From Alphaproteobacteria bacterium (GTDB taxonomy: Bacteria > Pseudomonadota > Alphaproteobacteria > RF32 > CAG-239), in the NCBI GenBank assembly GCA_028706255.1, contig JAQWBS010000009.1, forward strand, positions 1-51,726: DNA of 51,726 bases. Reading direction: 5' to 3'. Under the pieces are notes generated by a model. The model was not told the origin of the DNA. It did not search any database and was given only the letters and a program-made list of their open reading frames with translations. Positions within the stretch are counted from its first letter, which is position 1. Every line of letters begins with the position of its first letter. The position numbers and the translations under genes are program-made. Shown piece by piece: positions 15,629 to 24,917 of this stretch.

Positions 15629-16828
15629 TTAGAAGAGAAGCGTTGCACGCAAGCTATAAACAAATGCTGTGTTCTTGTCGCTTAACGCTGGTTTGATATA
15701 CATCTGAACATCAGGCGTTAGCAACAGATTATTGCCTATGCCATAATTCAGATAAGTTTCCATCACGTTTTCCCATTTTCTGGCATCAGCAACAACTTGG
15801 TGATTAATCTTATTCACCCCTGCCGCAAAGCCAATGCCGTCAAGAGAATTTTCTCTGTCAAACGGATCTTTGTAAACCCCACCCAAGACATATGACTGCT
15901 TCAAGCTTGATGAATGAGAAGAGCCATTAATTCGGCTGAAAACCGCCCATTTCTTACCAATATCTTGAGCTAAGTTCAAAGACCAGCCGTAACTATTTTC
16001 AGGCTGTTCTTTCACACTTGGTTGGTGGTAAACCGTTAAGGAATATAACCCTTGTCCTAATCCTTCAATTTTCGGCGTGTAGGCAACATAACCAAAGCCT
16101 GTGTATTTTCCTGAGCTCGCGGTGTTGGTTTTAATTTCTCGACCGGAGATATTATGTGCATCTTGATACCCGATGCTTGCCGTCCATTCATCATTCGGGG
16201 TTACGCTAACAAATCCACCGATACTCGCTGACGGATATGTATCTGAACCATTTTGAGAGAAAGCATCATTGATAAATTGGGTTTGTTGGTTTGAAGCATA
16301 AGGATTGCCGTCAAAATTATACATTGGGAATTGACCAAACGTCACGGACAACCATTTGAAATCCGCCGGCATTTGGTGTGTGTATGTCAACTGATTAAAA
16401 TAGTTCTGATTTGTGCCATAATCATTTACGCCATCGACAACGCCAATATTTTCACCTAAGGCGGCGCCATTTCTTTTATGTTTCATATAGCGGTTGCTCG
16501 TGTAAGAAATTTGGAAAGAGCCACTGCCGATTTCTTCACTTTCAAACGCTTGCCAATCCGCCTCACCGTAATATTGAACTTGAAACGGCGTGATTTTTCC
16601 GCTAGGCGTTGCTCTTTGTCCTAAAATGCTGATTGCACCGTCATAAGACAGCCCTGTGTCTTCCTTAAGTTCGGCTTTGAAATCTTGATAGTCGTCTTGA
16701 ACCCGATGAAACCCATTTTCAGCCGTTTTAAAGTCGTTGTTCATTTTGGTTGCATATCTCGCCTCTGCCGAATCTACAACACCAAGTGCCAGAAAAGCCG
16801 CTAGCCCACAAGATATTTTCTTATTCAT
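15629..16828 (-). CDS. OprB-type carbohydrate-selective porin
   Basis: An outer-membrane beta-barrel of 399 residues. A signal peptide (MNKKISCGLAAFLALGVVDSAEA) is followed by a short helical region and then repeating amphipathic strands. Blocks such as WLSVTFGQFPMYNFDG, TASIGYQDAHNISGR and the terminal strand ending in ATLLF fit the OprB family. GGAGAA precedes the ATG. A homologous role would be sugar diffusion across the outer membrane, but substrate is not visible. It is convergent with the Aas-like gene and divergent from ygiW. Confidence 0.75.
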   Translation of the reverse strand: MNKKISCGLAAFLALGVVDSAEARYATKMNNDFKTAENGFHRVQDDYQDFKAELKEDTGLSYDGAISILGQRATPSGKITPFQVQYYGEADWQAFESEEIGSGSFQISYTSNRYMKHKRNGAALGENIGVVDGVNDYGTNQNYFNQLTYTHQMPADFKWLSVTFGQFPMYNFDGNPYASNQQTQFINDAFSQNGSDTYPSASIGGFVSVTPNDEWTASIGYQDAHNISGREIKTNTASSGKYTGFGYVAYTPKIEGLGQGLYSLTVYHQPSVKEQPENSYGWSLNLAQDIGKKWAVFSRINGSSHSSSLKQSYVLGGVYKDPFDRENSLDGIGFAAGVNKINHQVVADARKWENVMETYLNYGIGNNLLLTPDVQMYIKPALSDKNTAFVYSLRATLLF

Positions 16829-16951
16829 AATTTTTTCTCCAAGGTTGTTTTTATCTTTGGCATTAAGCTAATCATTCATTTTATTTTTTAAATATAGACC
16901 TTGTTTTATTTGATTATTTTTTATTTGAGCTTATTTATATTATAAATATCC

Positions 16952-16968
16952 CTTAAGCGTTTCTTAAG
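16952..16968 (+). promoter_or_regulatory. Direct-repeat box for an OmpR/PmrA-type regulator
   Basis: CTTAAG occurs twice (16952-16957 and 16963-16968) with 5 bases between, an 11-bp period. This is the layout of PmrA/QseB-type boxes. It ends 20 bases before a possible -10 (TATGTT, 16989-16994), so it could replace the -35. It lies 54 bases upstream of ygiW, whose operon encodes such a regulator. Confidence 0.6.
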
Positions 16969-17021
16969 TTCATGCTGTTTAACTTTGTTATGTTAAAACA
17001 TTAAATAAAGGAGTTAATCTT

Positions 17022-17378
17022 ATGAAAAAATTAGTAGCAATCTCAGTTTTATCTTTAGGGCTTGGTCTTTCCGCTCAAGCTTGGGCACAAAATGTTGGTG
17101 GCGGATATACCGGCCCCGGAATCCCGTCAATCACCGTTCAAGAAGCTTTAAAACTTTCCGACGACACCCCTGTGGTTTTGGTTGGAAAAATTGAAAAAAG
17201 TTTGGGCAATGAAAAGTATGTCTTTACAGATGAGAGCGGAAAAATTACAATTGAAATCGATGATGAAGATTGGAAAGGTTTAACTGTTGGTGCTGATGAT
17301 GTTGTTGAAATCAGAGGCGAAGTGGACAAAGATTTCACCTCTATTGAAATTGACGTCGATAGCGTTGTGAAAAAATAA
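17022..17378 (+). CDS. ygiW: YgiW/YdeI-family periplasmic OB-fold protein
   Basis: A signal peptide ending AQAWAQ precedes a single BOF (bacterial OB-fold) domain. Family hallmarks are GGGYTGPG, the ITVQEALKLSDDTPVVLVGKIE segment, YVFTDESGKITIEIDDEDW and VEIRGEVDKDF. Members contribute to stress and cationic-peptide tolerance in enterobacteria. GGAG lies before the ATG. It is followed at 18 bases by a QseB-like regulator and then a QseC-like kinase, the same association as ygiW-qseBC in E. coli. Confidence 0.9.
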   Translation: MKKLVAISVLSLGLGLSAQAWAQNVGGGYTGPGIPSITVQEALKLSDDTPVVLVGKIEKSLGNEKYVFTDESGKITIEIDDEDWKGLTVGADDVVEIRGEVDKDFTSIEIDVDSVVKK

Positions 17379-17396
17379 TAAAGGAACTGCGGGACT

Positions 17397-18056
17397 GTGC
17401 GAATTCTTATTCTTGAAGATGACATGCTCATTGGCGACGGACTCATGGTTGGGTTGCAGAAGCTTGGGTTTAGTGTCGACTGGTTCACAGACGGGCTTGA
17501 GGGCAAAGAAGCTTTGTATCAAGCCCCTTATGAAGCCGTTGTCCTAGACTTAGGGCTTCCCGGTGAAGACGGCATTTCTATCTTGAAAGAATGGCGTGCA
17601 AAATCTCGCAAAGAACCTGTTTTGATATTAACCGCTCAGGGTGATGTCGAACAAAAGATATTTGGCTTGGAATCAGGTGCAGACGACTATTTGACCAAGC
17701 CTTTTGCCCTTGCTGAAGTGGCGGCTCGCATCAAAGCTCTGGTAAGACGCCATCATAACCAACTGGATCTTGTTCTAAGACATGGCGACCTCATATTTAA
17801 TCCTAAAACAAGAACCGTCACTTCAGCATCCCAAAACATTATGCTTGCACCCAAAGAACTGCTCTTACTTGAGCTTTTCCTCCTCAATAAAGGCAAAGTG
17901 CTTTCCAAAACACAGCTTGAAGAAAAACTTTATACTTGGCAGGAAGAGGTTTCAAGCAATGCCATTGAAGTTCATGTGCATAATCTGAGAAAAAAACTCG
18001 GCAAAAACATCATCAAAACACTCAACAAAATAGGCTATCTCTTGGGGGACGAATGA
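17397..18056 (+). CDS. qseB: OmpR/QseB-family response regulator
   Basis: A receiver domain (residues 1-115) carries acidic residues Glu7-Asp8-Asp9, phospho-acceptor Asp51 (VVLDLGLPGEDG) and Lys in LTKPF. It is followed by a winged-helix DNA-binding domain with SKTQLEEKLYTW and NAIEVHVHNLRKKLG. These two segments are typical of QseB/PmrA/TctD-type regulators. The start is GTG, with AAGGA 12 bases upstream. It overlaps the kinase gene by 4 bases (ATGA). It probably binds the CTTAAG repeat at 16952-16968 and controls its own operon. Confidence 0.9.
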   Translation: MRILILEDDMLIGDGLMVGLQKLGFSVDWFTDGLEGKEALYQAPYEAVVLDLGLPGEDGISILKEWRAKSRKEPVLILTAQGDVEQKIFGLESGADDYLTKPFALAEVAARIKALVRRHHNQLDLVLRHGDLIFNPKTRTVTSASQNIMLAPKELLLLELFLLNKGKVLSKTQLEEKLYTWQEEVSSNAIEVHVHNLRKKLGKNIIKTLNKIGYLLGDE

Positions 18057-19429
18057 AAAAACTAAGCTTACAACTTCGCCTTATTTTATCATTCCTCGTC
18101 ATTTCACTTGGGGTGGGGCTTTGTGCAGGATTAATGTCTTGGTATGAAACCAAAGAAGAAATGGATGAGTTTTTCGACACTTATCAACTTAATCTAGCCC
18201 GCCAACTTGCCTCTGCTGATTGGAACAACATAAATCATAAAACACAGAAAAAGACCAACGAACTTATTGAAGCCCTTGATGATGACGGCGAAGAGGAAGA
18301 AGAAGCGATTGCCTTTGCCGTTTTCACAAAACAAGGGAAAATGATTTTTAATGATGGGGAAGAAGGGAAACACTTTGTTTTTTCACCAACTTCGGGCTTT
18401 GCCAACCAACAAATTGGGCATAAGAAAAAAAATAAATGGCGAATGATTTGGTTGGAAAGCATTGACGGGAAGTTTTATGTTGCCGTTGGGCAAGAACTTG
18501 ACTTCAGGCAAGAAGCCTCTTTGGAAATGGTACTACAAAGCCTTGTCCCTTGGTCAGTGGGCTTACTTTTTCTGATTACATTCACTTTGTTTTTGGTGCG
18601 TAAAGAACTTCTGCCTTTAAAAAAAATGGCAAAGACACTTTCTAATCGAAGAGGGGATGACTTTTCTGAAATTGATACGGATGCCCTTCCCTCTGAGATT
18701 TTGCCGATTGTTGATGAGATGAACGACCTGTTAGAGCGTATTGAATCAATGGTTAAGAAAGAAAGGAGCTTTATTTCAGATGCAGCTCATGAACTTCGCA
18801 CCCCACTGGCTGCACTCAAAGTTCAACTAGATGTTTTGGAACTTTCCAAAGAAGATGAAAAATCTTTTAACAAGGCTTCTCAGAATCTGCATCAAGGCAT
18901 TGAACGTTCAGCACATTTGGTTGAACAATTGCTTGCGCTTTCTCGCCTTGAAACTAATCATCCTTCAAAAATAGCCTTAAAACAAATTGACTGGCGAAAA
19001 ATTTCTCATGAAATTCTAACCTTCTATCAACCAAAGATTTTACAAAAAGGCTTACGTTTTGAGCTACAACTTTCAGATGCTTCTCCTATTGAGCAAGGCA
19101 ATGAAATTTTATGTGTCTTAATGTTGCGAAATCTTTTAGCTAATGCCATTTTATATAGCCCAGAAAAATCAGAAATCAAACTTAAAATCACACAGAGAGC
19201 GATTACGCTTGAAAATCTTTGCGCTTTGACAAGTAAAGACTTTGCTCGTTTGGGAGAAAGATTTTTTAGACCTTCAGGGCAAAAAGAAATGGGCAGTGGC
19301 TTAGGACTTTCCATCGTTAAGAAAATTGCTGAAATTCATACTTGTGTTGTTAATTTCACACTCGAAAAAGGCTTGTTTTTAGTCGAAGTTGAAAGAAATA
19401 ATGATAAAAATTTTAAAAACTTGCCTTAA
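18053..19429 (+). CDS. qseC: QseC-like sensor histidine kinase
   Basis: Two membrane segments (residues ~8-28 and ~165-185) flank a periplasmic sensor of about 135 residues, including an acidic run of Asp/Glu near residue 80. A HAMP-like linker is followed by the H box DAAHELRTPLAALK with phospho-acceptor His246. The N box (RNLLANAILYSPE) and G2 box (GSGLGLSIVKKIAE) are present. The D/G1 box is abnormal: where QseC has EDNGPG, this protein reads LENLCA, losing the conserved Gly residues. The kinase may bind ATP poorly or act mainly as a phosphatase; this is inference. A very acidic sensor fits Fe/cation sensing. Confidence 0.88.
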   Translation: MKKLSLQLRLILSFLVISLGVGLCAGLMSWYETKEEMDEFFDTYQLNLARQLASADWNNINHKTQKKTNELIEALDDDGEEEEEAIAFAVFTKQGKMIFNDGEEGKHFVFSPTSGFANQQIGHKKKNKWRMIWLESIDGKFYVAVGQELDFRQEASLEMVLQSLVPWSVGLLFLITFTLFLVRKELLPLKKMAKTLSNRRGDDFSEIDTDALPSEILPIVDEMNDLLERIESMVKKERSFISDAAHELRTPLAALKVQLDVLELSKEDEKSFNKASQNLHQGIERSAHLVEQLLALSRLETNHPSKIALKQIDWRKISHEILTFYQPKILQKGLRFELQLSDASPIEQGNEILCVLMLRNLLANAILYSPEKSEIKLKITQRAITLENLCALTSKDFARLGERFFRPSGQKEMGSGLGLSIVKKIAEIHTCVVNFTLEKGLFLVEVERNNDKNFKNLP

Positions 19430-19503
19430 GCTCTTTAAACAACAAAAAATTTTACCTATATTTTAAAAAGACGACACAATAACACTTATGAAAGGAATGA
19501 CTA

Positions 19504-19938
19504 ATGAGTTTACATGAAAAAATGAATCGTTACCTTGCTAATCAACAAGTATCATATATCAAATTACATAATCTTCACTGGTACGTTGAAGGCTCTTCTT
19601 TCTTTACCCTTCACCCAAAACTTGAAGAACTTTATGACCAAACCGCAGAAATCATTGATGAAGTTGCTGAAAGACTTTTGGCAATGGGTCATAAGCCTGT
19701 GGCAAGCTTCAAAGAAGCGTTGGCAATTGCAACCATCAAAGAATTAGACAGCAAACCAATTTCTGGCAAAGACACAATTGACGCTTTAGCAAAAGATGTT
19801 GATTGGTGGGTTAAAGATACGAAAGAAGTGATTGCCGCTGCTGAAAAAGAAGGTGACGTTGTTTCTGCTGATATCTTCACTGGATATTTGAAAGAATATG
19901 AAAAACTAAACTGGATGATTAAAGCCTTTTTGAAATAG
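19504..19938 (+). CDS. dps: Dps-family ferritin-like DNA-protection protein
   Basis: A 144-residue four-helix protein forming 12-mer iron-storing shells that oxidise Fe(II) with peroxide. The Dps ferroxidase ligands at the dimer interface are visible: His25 (LHWYVEG), His37, Asp52 and Glu56 (IDEVAER). The N-terminus is too short for a lysine-rich DNA-binding tail, so DNA binding may be weak. It lies 74 bases after qseC; it may be in the same transcript, but a separate promoter cannot be excluded. A strong terminator follows. Confidence 0.93.
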   Translation: MSLHEKMNRYLANQQVSYIKLHNLHWYVEGSSFFTLHPKLEELYDQTAEIIDEVAERLLAMGHKPVASFKEALAIATIKELDSKPISGKDTIDALAKDVDWWVKDTKEVIAAAEKEGDVVSADIFTGYLKEYEKLNWMIKAFLK

Positions 19939-19955
19939 TTTTTTTCAAAACACTT

Positions 19956-19988
19956 AACCCTCCCAACTTGGGAGGGTTATTTTTTATT
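19956..19988. terminator. Terminator after dps
   Basis: AACCCTCCCAA and TTGGGAGGGTT form a perfect 11-bp stem with a single-base loop, then ATTTTTTATTT. It overlaps the end of the convergent MFS gene. Confidence 0.92.
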
Positions 19989-21177
19989 TCAAAAAGATTT
20001 TCCACATTTGTTTATGCTTTCTCTTAAAAACATATAGCACAACAAAATAGACCCCTAGTAAAACCATTGCTCCGCCAACAAATCCAATATTGTTCACGCC
20101 AAGCTTCTTAATGGTAATTCCACCTAAAAACGCTCCCGCTCCGATGCCGACATTGAACAAAGCTGAATAAATTGACATTGCAACATCTCTGTCTTTTGGT
20201 GCGAGTTTCATAATCCAATTTGCAAGGGAAGGATAAATAAGTCCACCAGAAATGCTCCAGATAATGAGCAAGAACGTAATAGCAATTACATTATCTCCAA
20301 AAAGTCTTAAATTAAACAAGCAAAATGCTAAGGTAATAAGACCATATAAGATGAGGCTTATCATATTTTTTGCCACAAGTCTTGTTGCAACCAAAACCCC
20401 AAACAATCCAGCTAGTCCAAAAACAAATAACATGGTTACAACTTCATCTTCCTCTAAAAATGTCACCTTGTTCAAAAATGGAACAATGTAGGTATAAGTC
20501 AGAAAACTTCCCGTCACAAACAAAACAACCGCCAAATAAGCATTCATCAAGGCTTTATTTTTCAAAAGTTTTGCAAGCCCTTGACCACGTCCATTGCTTT
20601 GGCTAGGCAGATTTGGAAGCATATATGTTAAAATAAGAACAGATATCACCCCGAAAGCAGAGATGATAAAAAAGACACTATGCCACCCCATTTTGTGACC
20701 AATAAAGGTACAAAAAGGAATTCCAAAAACGCCTGAGAGAGAAGAACCAGCAGAAATTAGAGCAACAGCTTGTGGCCCTTTATTTTCAGGAGCCACTCTA
20801 GCCGCCATTGGCGCAACAATTGACCAATAAATTGCATGGGCAGCTGCAACAATAATTCTTGCCAGAAGGATTTGGTTGAAAGTTCCTGAAAAACCAACCA
20901 GAAAATTTCCAATGCAAAAAACAATCAAAACAATAACAATTAGTTTTTTTCGATCCATTTTTGAAAAAAACAATGTTAAAGGCAAGGAAAGAATCGCCAC
21001 TGCCCACGCATAATAAGTTAAAAGAACACCAGTATCAGCCTCTGTTCTATTGATTGCTTCTGAAATTTCAGGAAGAAGTCCAACGGGTGTAAATTCTGCT
21101 GTTCCCATAATGAAAGCAGAGAATGCTAAAGTTGAGACCAAAAACCATTCTTTTAAATTTTTATAGATAATTGCCAT
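19984..21177 (-). CDS. MFS sugar/drug efflux transporter (SotB/AraJ-like)
   Basis: A 12-helix major facilitator of 397 residues. The N-terminus has MGTAEFTPVGLLPEIS, the signature of the DHA1 SotB/YdhP/AraJ group, followed by motif-A-like SKMDRKKLI between helices 2 and 3. A sugar or drug proton antiporter is the likely role, though substrates for this group are often unclear. It is convergent with dps and follows the MscS gene by 74 bases on the same strand, so could share its transcript. Confidence 0.85.
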   Translation of the reverse strand: MAIIYKNLKEWFLVSTLAFSAFIMGTAEFTPVGLLPEISEAINRTEADTGVLLTYYAWAVAILSLPLTLFFSKMDRKKLIVIVLIVFCIGNFLVGFSGTFNQILLARIIVAAAHAIYWSIVAPMAARVAPENKGPQAVALISAGSSLSGVFGIPFCTFIGHKMGWHSVFFIISAFGVISVLILTYMLPNLPSQSNGRGQGLAKLLKNKALMNAYLAVVLFVTGSFLTYTYIVPFLNKVTFLEEDEVVTMLFVFGLAGLFGVLVATRLVAKNMISLILYGLITLAFCLFNLRLFGDNVIAITFLLIIWSISGGLIYPSLANWIMKLAPKDRDVAMSIYSALFNVGIGAGAFLGGITIKKLGVNNIGFVGGAMVLLGVYFVVLYVFKRKHKQMWKIFLK

Positions 21178-21251
21178 TTCAAATCGTACCCTTTTTTACA
21201 AACCTTAAGGGTTTTAATACAGATTGATAAAAAAGCAATCTTATCTTTTGA

Positions 21252-23564
21252 TTATTTTTGACTGTGAACAACCATCTGTGGAAATGGAATATCAATGCCT
21301 GCGGCTTCAAACCTTTCAAGAATTTGTTCACGTATATTATTTGCAATTTCACCTTTGTTTGATACATCAAACGTGTAGCACTTGACCGTGAAATCTAAAC
21401 TGCTTGCTCCCAAATTTTCAAAAATCACAAATGGAGCAGGCTCAGTCATCACATATTTCTGAGAAATCACAATGTCTAGTAACAAATCACGCACTTGTTT
21501 GACATCACTTCCATAAGCGACGCCAACAGCAACATCAATTCGGCTCATGCGATTATGATAAGTTCTGTTTGTTAGACTGCTGGAAAGAATTGTCCCATTA
21601 GGGATAATCACACTTGATTTATCAAACGTTTCAATTTCTGTTGCCCGAATATTAATCTGTTTAACGATGCCTTCCTGACCATTAATCACCACCCAGTCAC
21701 CAATTCTGAAAGGACGTTCAAATAAAATGATAATGCCTGAAACCAAGTTGCTGACAATATTTTGAAATCCAAGACCAACCCCAAAAGACAATGCACCAGC
21801 GATGAGAGCAATATTACCTAAGCTTCCGCCCATAACAGAAATGGCAAACAAAGCAGATGCCACAAACCCAACAAACCCAAAGCCTGAGGAAAGTGAATTT
21901 TTAATACCATCATCAACTTCTGTTTTTGTTAGCACATTTATCAAAATATATTTTTTCAAAATTTTGAAGATGTAAAGTGAAACAAAAAAGACGAAAATTC
22001 CAAACGCAATGGACACAATTGAAACTTTTACGCCACCAACTGAAAACTCAATGAGAAATCTTTTAATGTTTTGCAACAGCAAATCGACAGAAACACCCCA
22101 TAAAGCTAAGATAACCATTGAGCCAATAAAAACCATAATTGGGGTAAACAAAAGACTAAACCAAAAATTTAGTTTGCTCATCAATTTGCGAGATAAACGA
22201 AAATTTTTGTTCCAAAATCTCAAAAATAAAAACTTCTTAACCATCACACGCACAGTTCTTGTGACGATGTAAAAACTCAAAATGGTTAAAACTGAAAGAA
22301 TTAAACGATTAAAAATGAACTCACTCAATTTAATATAGCCAAACAATGAAATAGAGAAAACACCCAAAGCAAAAATAGAAAGAAGCATCACTGCTTTGAA
22401 AACTGGTGTTGTTTCAGAATCTTCCTCGTCATTTTTGACGATATTATAATCATAAGTAAACCGATGTATGACTAAAATGATACTGAAAGCTTTAACAGCT
22501 GATGAGAGCATTATCAAGTAGTCAACGACTTGTTTTGGATATGCCGTCTCTTCTGCAATCGACTTAAAAAACGAAACAGAAGCAATGAGAATAATTGATA
22601 ACAACATCGCACGGCATAAGGCTTTGGCTTTTTCATTACCAACTTCTAGCAATCGCCATTTTGCATTTTCAGGTGCGAATAAAACACGTACCACACTTTG
22701 CGACAGAGAAATCAACAATAAATAGAACATAAAATAATAAAGTGAAATGGTGAAAAGGCTCTTATCAATTAAGCCTAAATCTTTCATCAACAAGATAAAC
22801 CCACCAATTAAACTTGATGGAATAACCCCGTAAGAAACAAATGTCCAAAGAGAAGCCATAAGCTTAGCACTATAATCTGGTTTCTCAATACCACTTTGAT
22901 AACCAAGTTTCTTTTTAATGATTAGGCTGACAAAGATTGCAAGGGTTAAAGACAAAACCATCAGCATTAAAAATTCTTGCATATTTTTCTTTACGACTTC
23001 TCTGCCCTGATTATTTTGCAACCAATCAATTGGAGAATGTACCACATCGTAAGCAAAACCCACAAAAGCAACTGTGGCATTTAAGAAATTTGTCGGATAA
23101 ATTAAAGGTCCTTGCTTGTCAAGAATATTTTCAAGCAATTCTTGATTTCTAATGGTAAGCACGATGTTATCAAGCTCGTCAATTTTTGCTGTTACGACAT
23201 CTGCTTCGATGATTTTAGATTTCAGGCTGGTTGCCTCATCATTAAAAATTTTTCTTTTCTGTGTGATAGAATAAGCTTCTTTACTTCCATCTGTTGGCAC
23301 TTCTCCCAAGGCTTCAATTCTTTTTTGCACAAAGCTCAAATTTGATTCTGTCACCTTGCGGTCTTCAGAAATTTTGCCTCTCATTTCATTGAGATTTTTA
23401 ATATATTCAACAGTTTCTTCACTGGTTACCTTACCAGATTTCAAAGCCACTTCCAAACGGCTAAGTTCTCCACTGACCTTTGTGTAGTTCAACATTGCAG
23501 TTTGAGCTTGAGCTTCAAACGAAAAGAGCATTAGCAAAGCAAATAGAAAGATAATTTTTTTCAT
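21252..23564 (-). CDS. Large MscS-family mechanosensitive channel
   Basis: A 770-residue inner-membrane channel. A signal peptide (to ~residue 20, FEAQAQ) precedes a periplasmic helical domain with coiled-coil character (residues ~25-150). Ten or more membrane segments follow, then the MscS core: TM3 GALSFGVGLGFQNIVSNLVSG, and the beta domain ERPFRIGDWVVINGQEGIV and IIPNGTILSSSLTN. The architecture is like MscK/YbiO-type large paralogues. It opens under membrane tension to release osmolytes. Confidence 0.9.
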   Translation of the reverse strand: MKKIIFLFALLMLFSFEAQAQTAMLNYTKVSGELSRLEVALKSGKVTSEETVEYIKNLNEMRGKISEDRKVTESNLSFVQKRIEALGEVPTDGSKEAYSITQKRKIFNDEATSLKSKIIEADVVTAKIDELDNIVLTIRNQELLENILDKQGPLIYPTNFLNATVAFVGFAYDVVHSPIDWLQNNQGREVVKKNMQEFLMLMVLSLTLAIFVSLIIKKKLGYQSGIEKPDYSAKLMASLWTFVSYGVIPSSLIGGFILLMKDLGLIDKSLFTISLYYFMFYLLLISLSQSVVRVLFAPENAKWRLLEVGNEKAKALCRAMLLSIILIASVSFFKSIAEETAYPKQVVDYLIMLSSAVKAFSIILVIHRFTYDYNIVKNDEEDSETTPVFKAVMLLSIFALGVFSISLFGYIKLSEFIFNRLILSVLTILSFYIVTRTVRVMVKKFLFLRFWNKNFRLSRKLMSKLNFWFSLLFTPIMVFIGSMVILALWGVSVDLLLQNIKRFLIEFSVGGVKVSIVSIAFGIFVFFVSLYIFKILKKYILINVLTKTEVDDGIKNSLSSGFGFVGFVASALFAISVMGGSLGNIALIAGALSFGVGLGFQNIVSNLVSGIIILFERPFRIGDWVVINGQEGIVKQINIRATEIETFDKSSVIIPNGTILSSSLTNRTYHNRMSRIDVAVGVAYGSDVKQVRDLLLDIVISQKYVMTEPAPFVIFENLGASSLDFTVKCYTFDVSNKGEIANNIREQILERFEAAGIDIPFPQMVVHSQK

Positions 23565-23639
23565 GACAAATCCTCAAGATATATGTTGCCTATTTTTTTT
23601 AATATATCCCTTTTTTATTAAAAATGTCTGAAGTATAAA

Positions 23640-24842
23640 CTACTTAGTGTTAGAATTAATTCGCTTAATTTGAACATTTTTTGAAGCTGCAGATGCTGTT
23701 TTAATAAGCGGTTTATCCGTCATTAACATCTTATCTCCCAATAACCTGAGTTCTCTGTGTTTGTTGGTTAAGACTTGTACAGTATCGTTCGGTAAGATTG
23801 TAACAATTGGTCTTTCAAAGTCTTTTTGAGGCTTCAAAGATTCAATTGCTTCGTCAATTGCTCTATCATCCGTTTTCAAAGTGAGCCAACCTTTTCTGAT
23901 GGCTTGAGAAAATCTGGCTTTTGAAGAAACATCTTCCTCGACAAATTTGTTTAAATTAAGACTATAACATCCCCCAACTTTCATCGTGGCGATATTATCA
24001 TAAAATTTTCTACTGATAATCATCAGTCCTTCAAAACCACGACGTTCACCAAGTGCTTTGTTTGCTCCAAATTTTGTGTATGAATGTTTGAAAAAGAATT
24101 TCGCTAAATCCTCCCCCTTTGCGCCTTCATTTAAGGCGATTAAAACAGGAGATGGTGGAACTTGTTTTCTTTTAGCTTTATTATAATATCCAGTGAAGTT
24201 TCCTTTTCCGATGTTATAAATGAGAGAAGAAATGGCGGTCACTTCATTTGGTTCAAGCTTCACATTCACATTTTCCAAAATAATCGGATAAACATGTTCT
24301 TTGAGATATTCCGAAACATATTCCATGCCCTTTGAAAGGATGGCATCACGTCTTTCATCTTCACTCATATCATCATTTATCTCAGCAAATTTGCTAACCT
24401 TGTCCGTTGCACGGACGGGACGACCAATGTCCGTTGTGCCATAACCAAAGGTTCTAACTCTTGCGGAACAGAGATATGATTTATCTTTAAAATCTTCTGT
24501 CATCGCAATAATGGCTTTGATAGAAGCATCAGCTTTTTCAATGGAACGTGCATTATATTCTTGAATAGAAAGCGTGTCAGATTTCAAATTTTCATGATTT
24601 GTACTATCCGCTTTTTGAACGCCAAGAGAATCAATAACCAGAGTTTTTTCATCTTTTGTGTGGTCCTTTTGCACAGGAGCCTTAATTTCTTTTTTATGTT
24701 TTATGGAATCTGATTTGGCAACAGGAGCTTCATTTGCTTTGGCTTTCCCTGCAACTAATGAAGCGGCAACCACACCACCTATCAACATTTTATTCTTGAA
24801 ACGTCTAATTCTTTCAATGATTTTTTCTTTGTCTTGCGCCAT
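23640..24842 (-). CDS. GH24 (T4-lysozyme-like) muramidase with Asp-to-Cys substitution
   Basis: A signal anchor (residues ~15-37, after a basic RIRRFKNK) precedes a ~60-residue charged linker and a lysozyme domain (residues ~105-300). An ungapped alignment with the T4 lysozyme active site gives Glu116 (T4 Glu11), Thr131 (T4 Thr26), and Cys125 where T4 has Asp20. RTFGYGTT matches the family's TIGYG motif, and SSLIYNIGKGNF and LGERRGFEGLM are also recognisable. T4 D20C is reported to stay active, so function is plausible. A C-terminal extension of ~100 residues is unrecognised. A leftover phage lysin, or a cell-wall remodelling enzyme. Confidence 0.75.
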   Translation of the reverse strand: MAQDKEKIIERIRRFKNKMLIGGVVAASLVAGKAKANEAPVAKSDSIKHKKEIKAPVQKDHTKDEKTLVIDSLGVQKADSTNHENLKSDTLSIQEYNARSIEKADASIKAIIAMTEDFKDKSYLCSARVRTFGYGTTDIGRPVRATDKVSKFAEINDDMSEDERRDAILSKGMEYVSEYLKEHVYPIILENVNVKLEPNEVTAISSLIYNIGKGNFTGYYNKAKRKQVPPSPVLIALNEGAKGEDLAKFFFKHSYTKFGANKALGERRGFEGLMIISRKFYDNIATMKVGGCYSLNLNKFVEEDVSSKARFSQAIRKGWLTLKTDDRAIDEAIESLKPQKDFERPIVTILPNDTVQVLTNKHRELRLLGDKMLMTDKPLIKTASAASKNVQIKRINSNTK

Positions 24843-24917
24843 CTCACCCTCTTTTCATCTGCCACTTCTTAATATATGGACAGAATACACTAAAAAAACA
24901 AATGTGTAAATAGTAAT

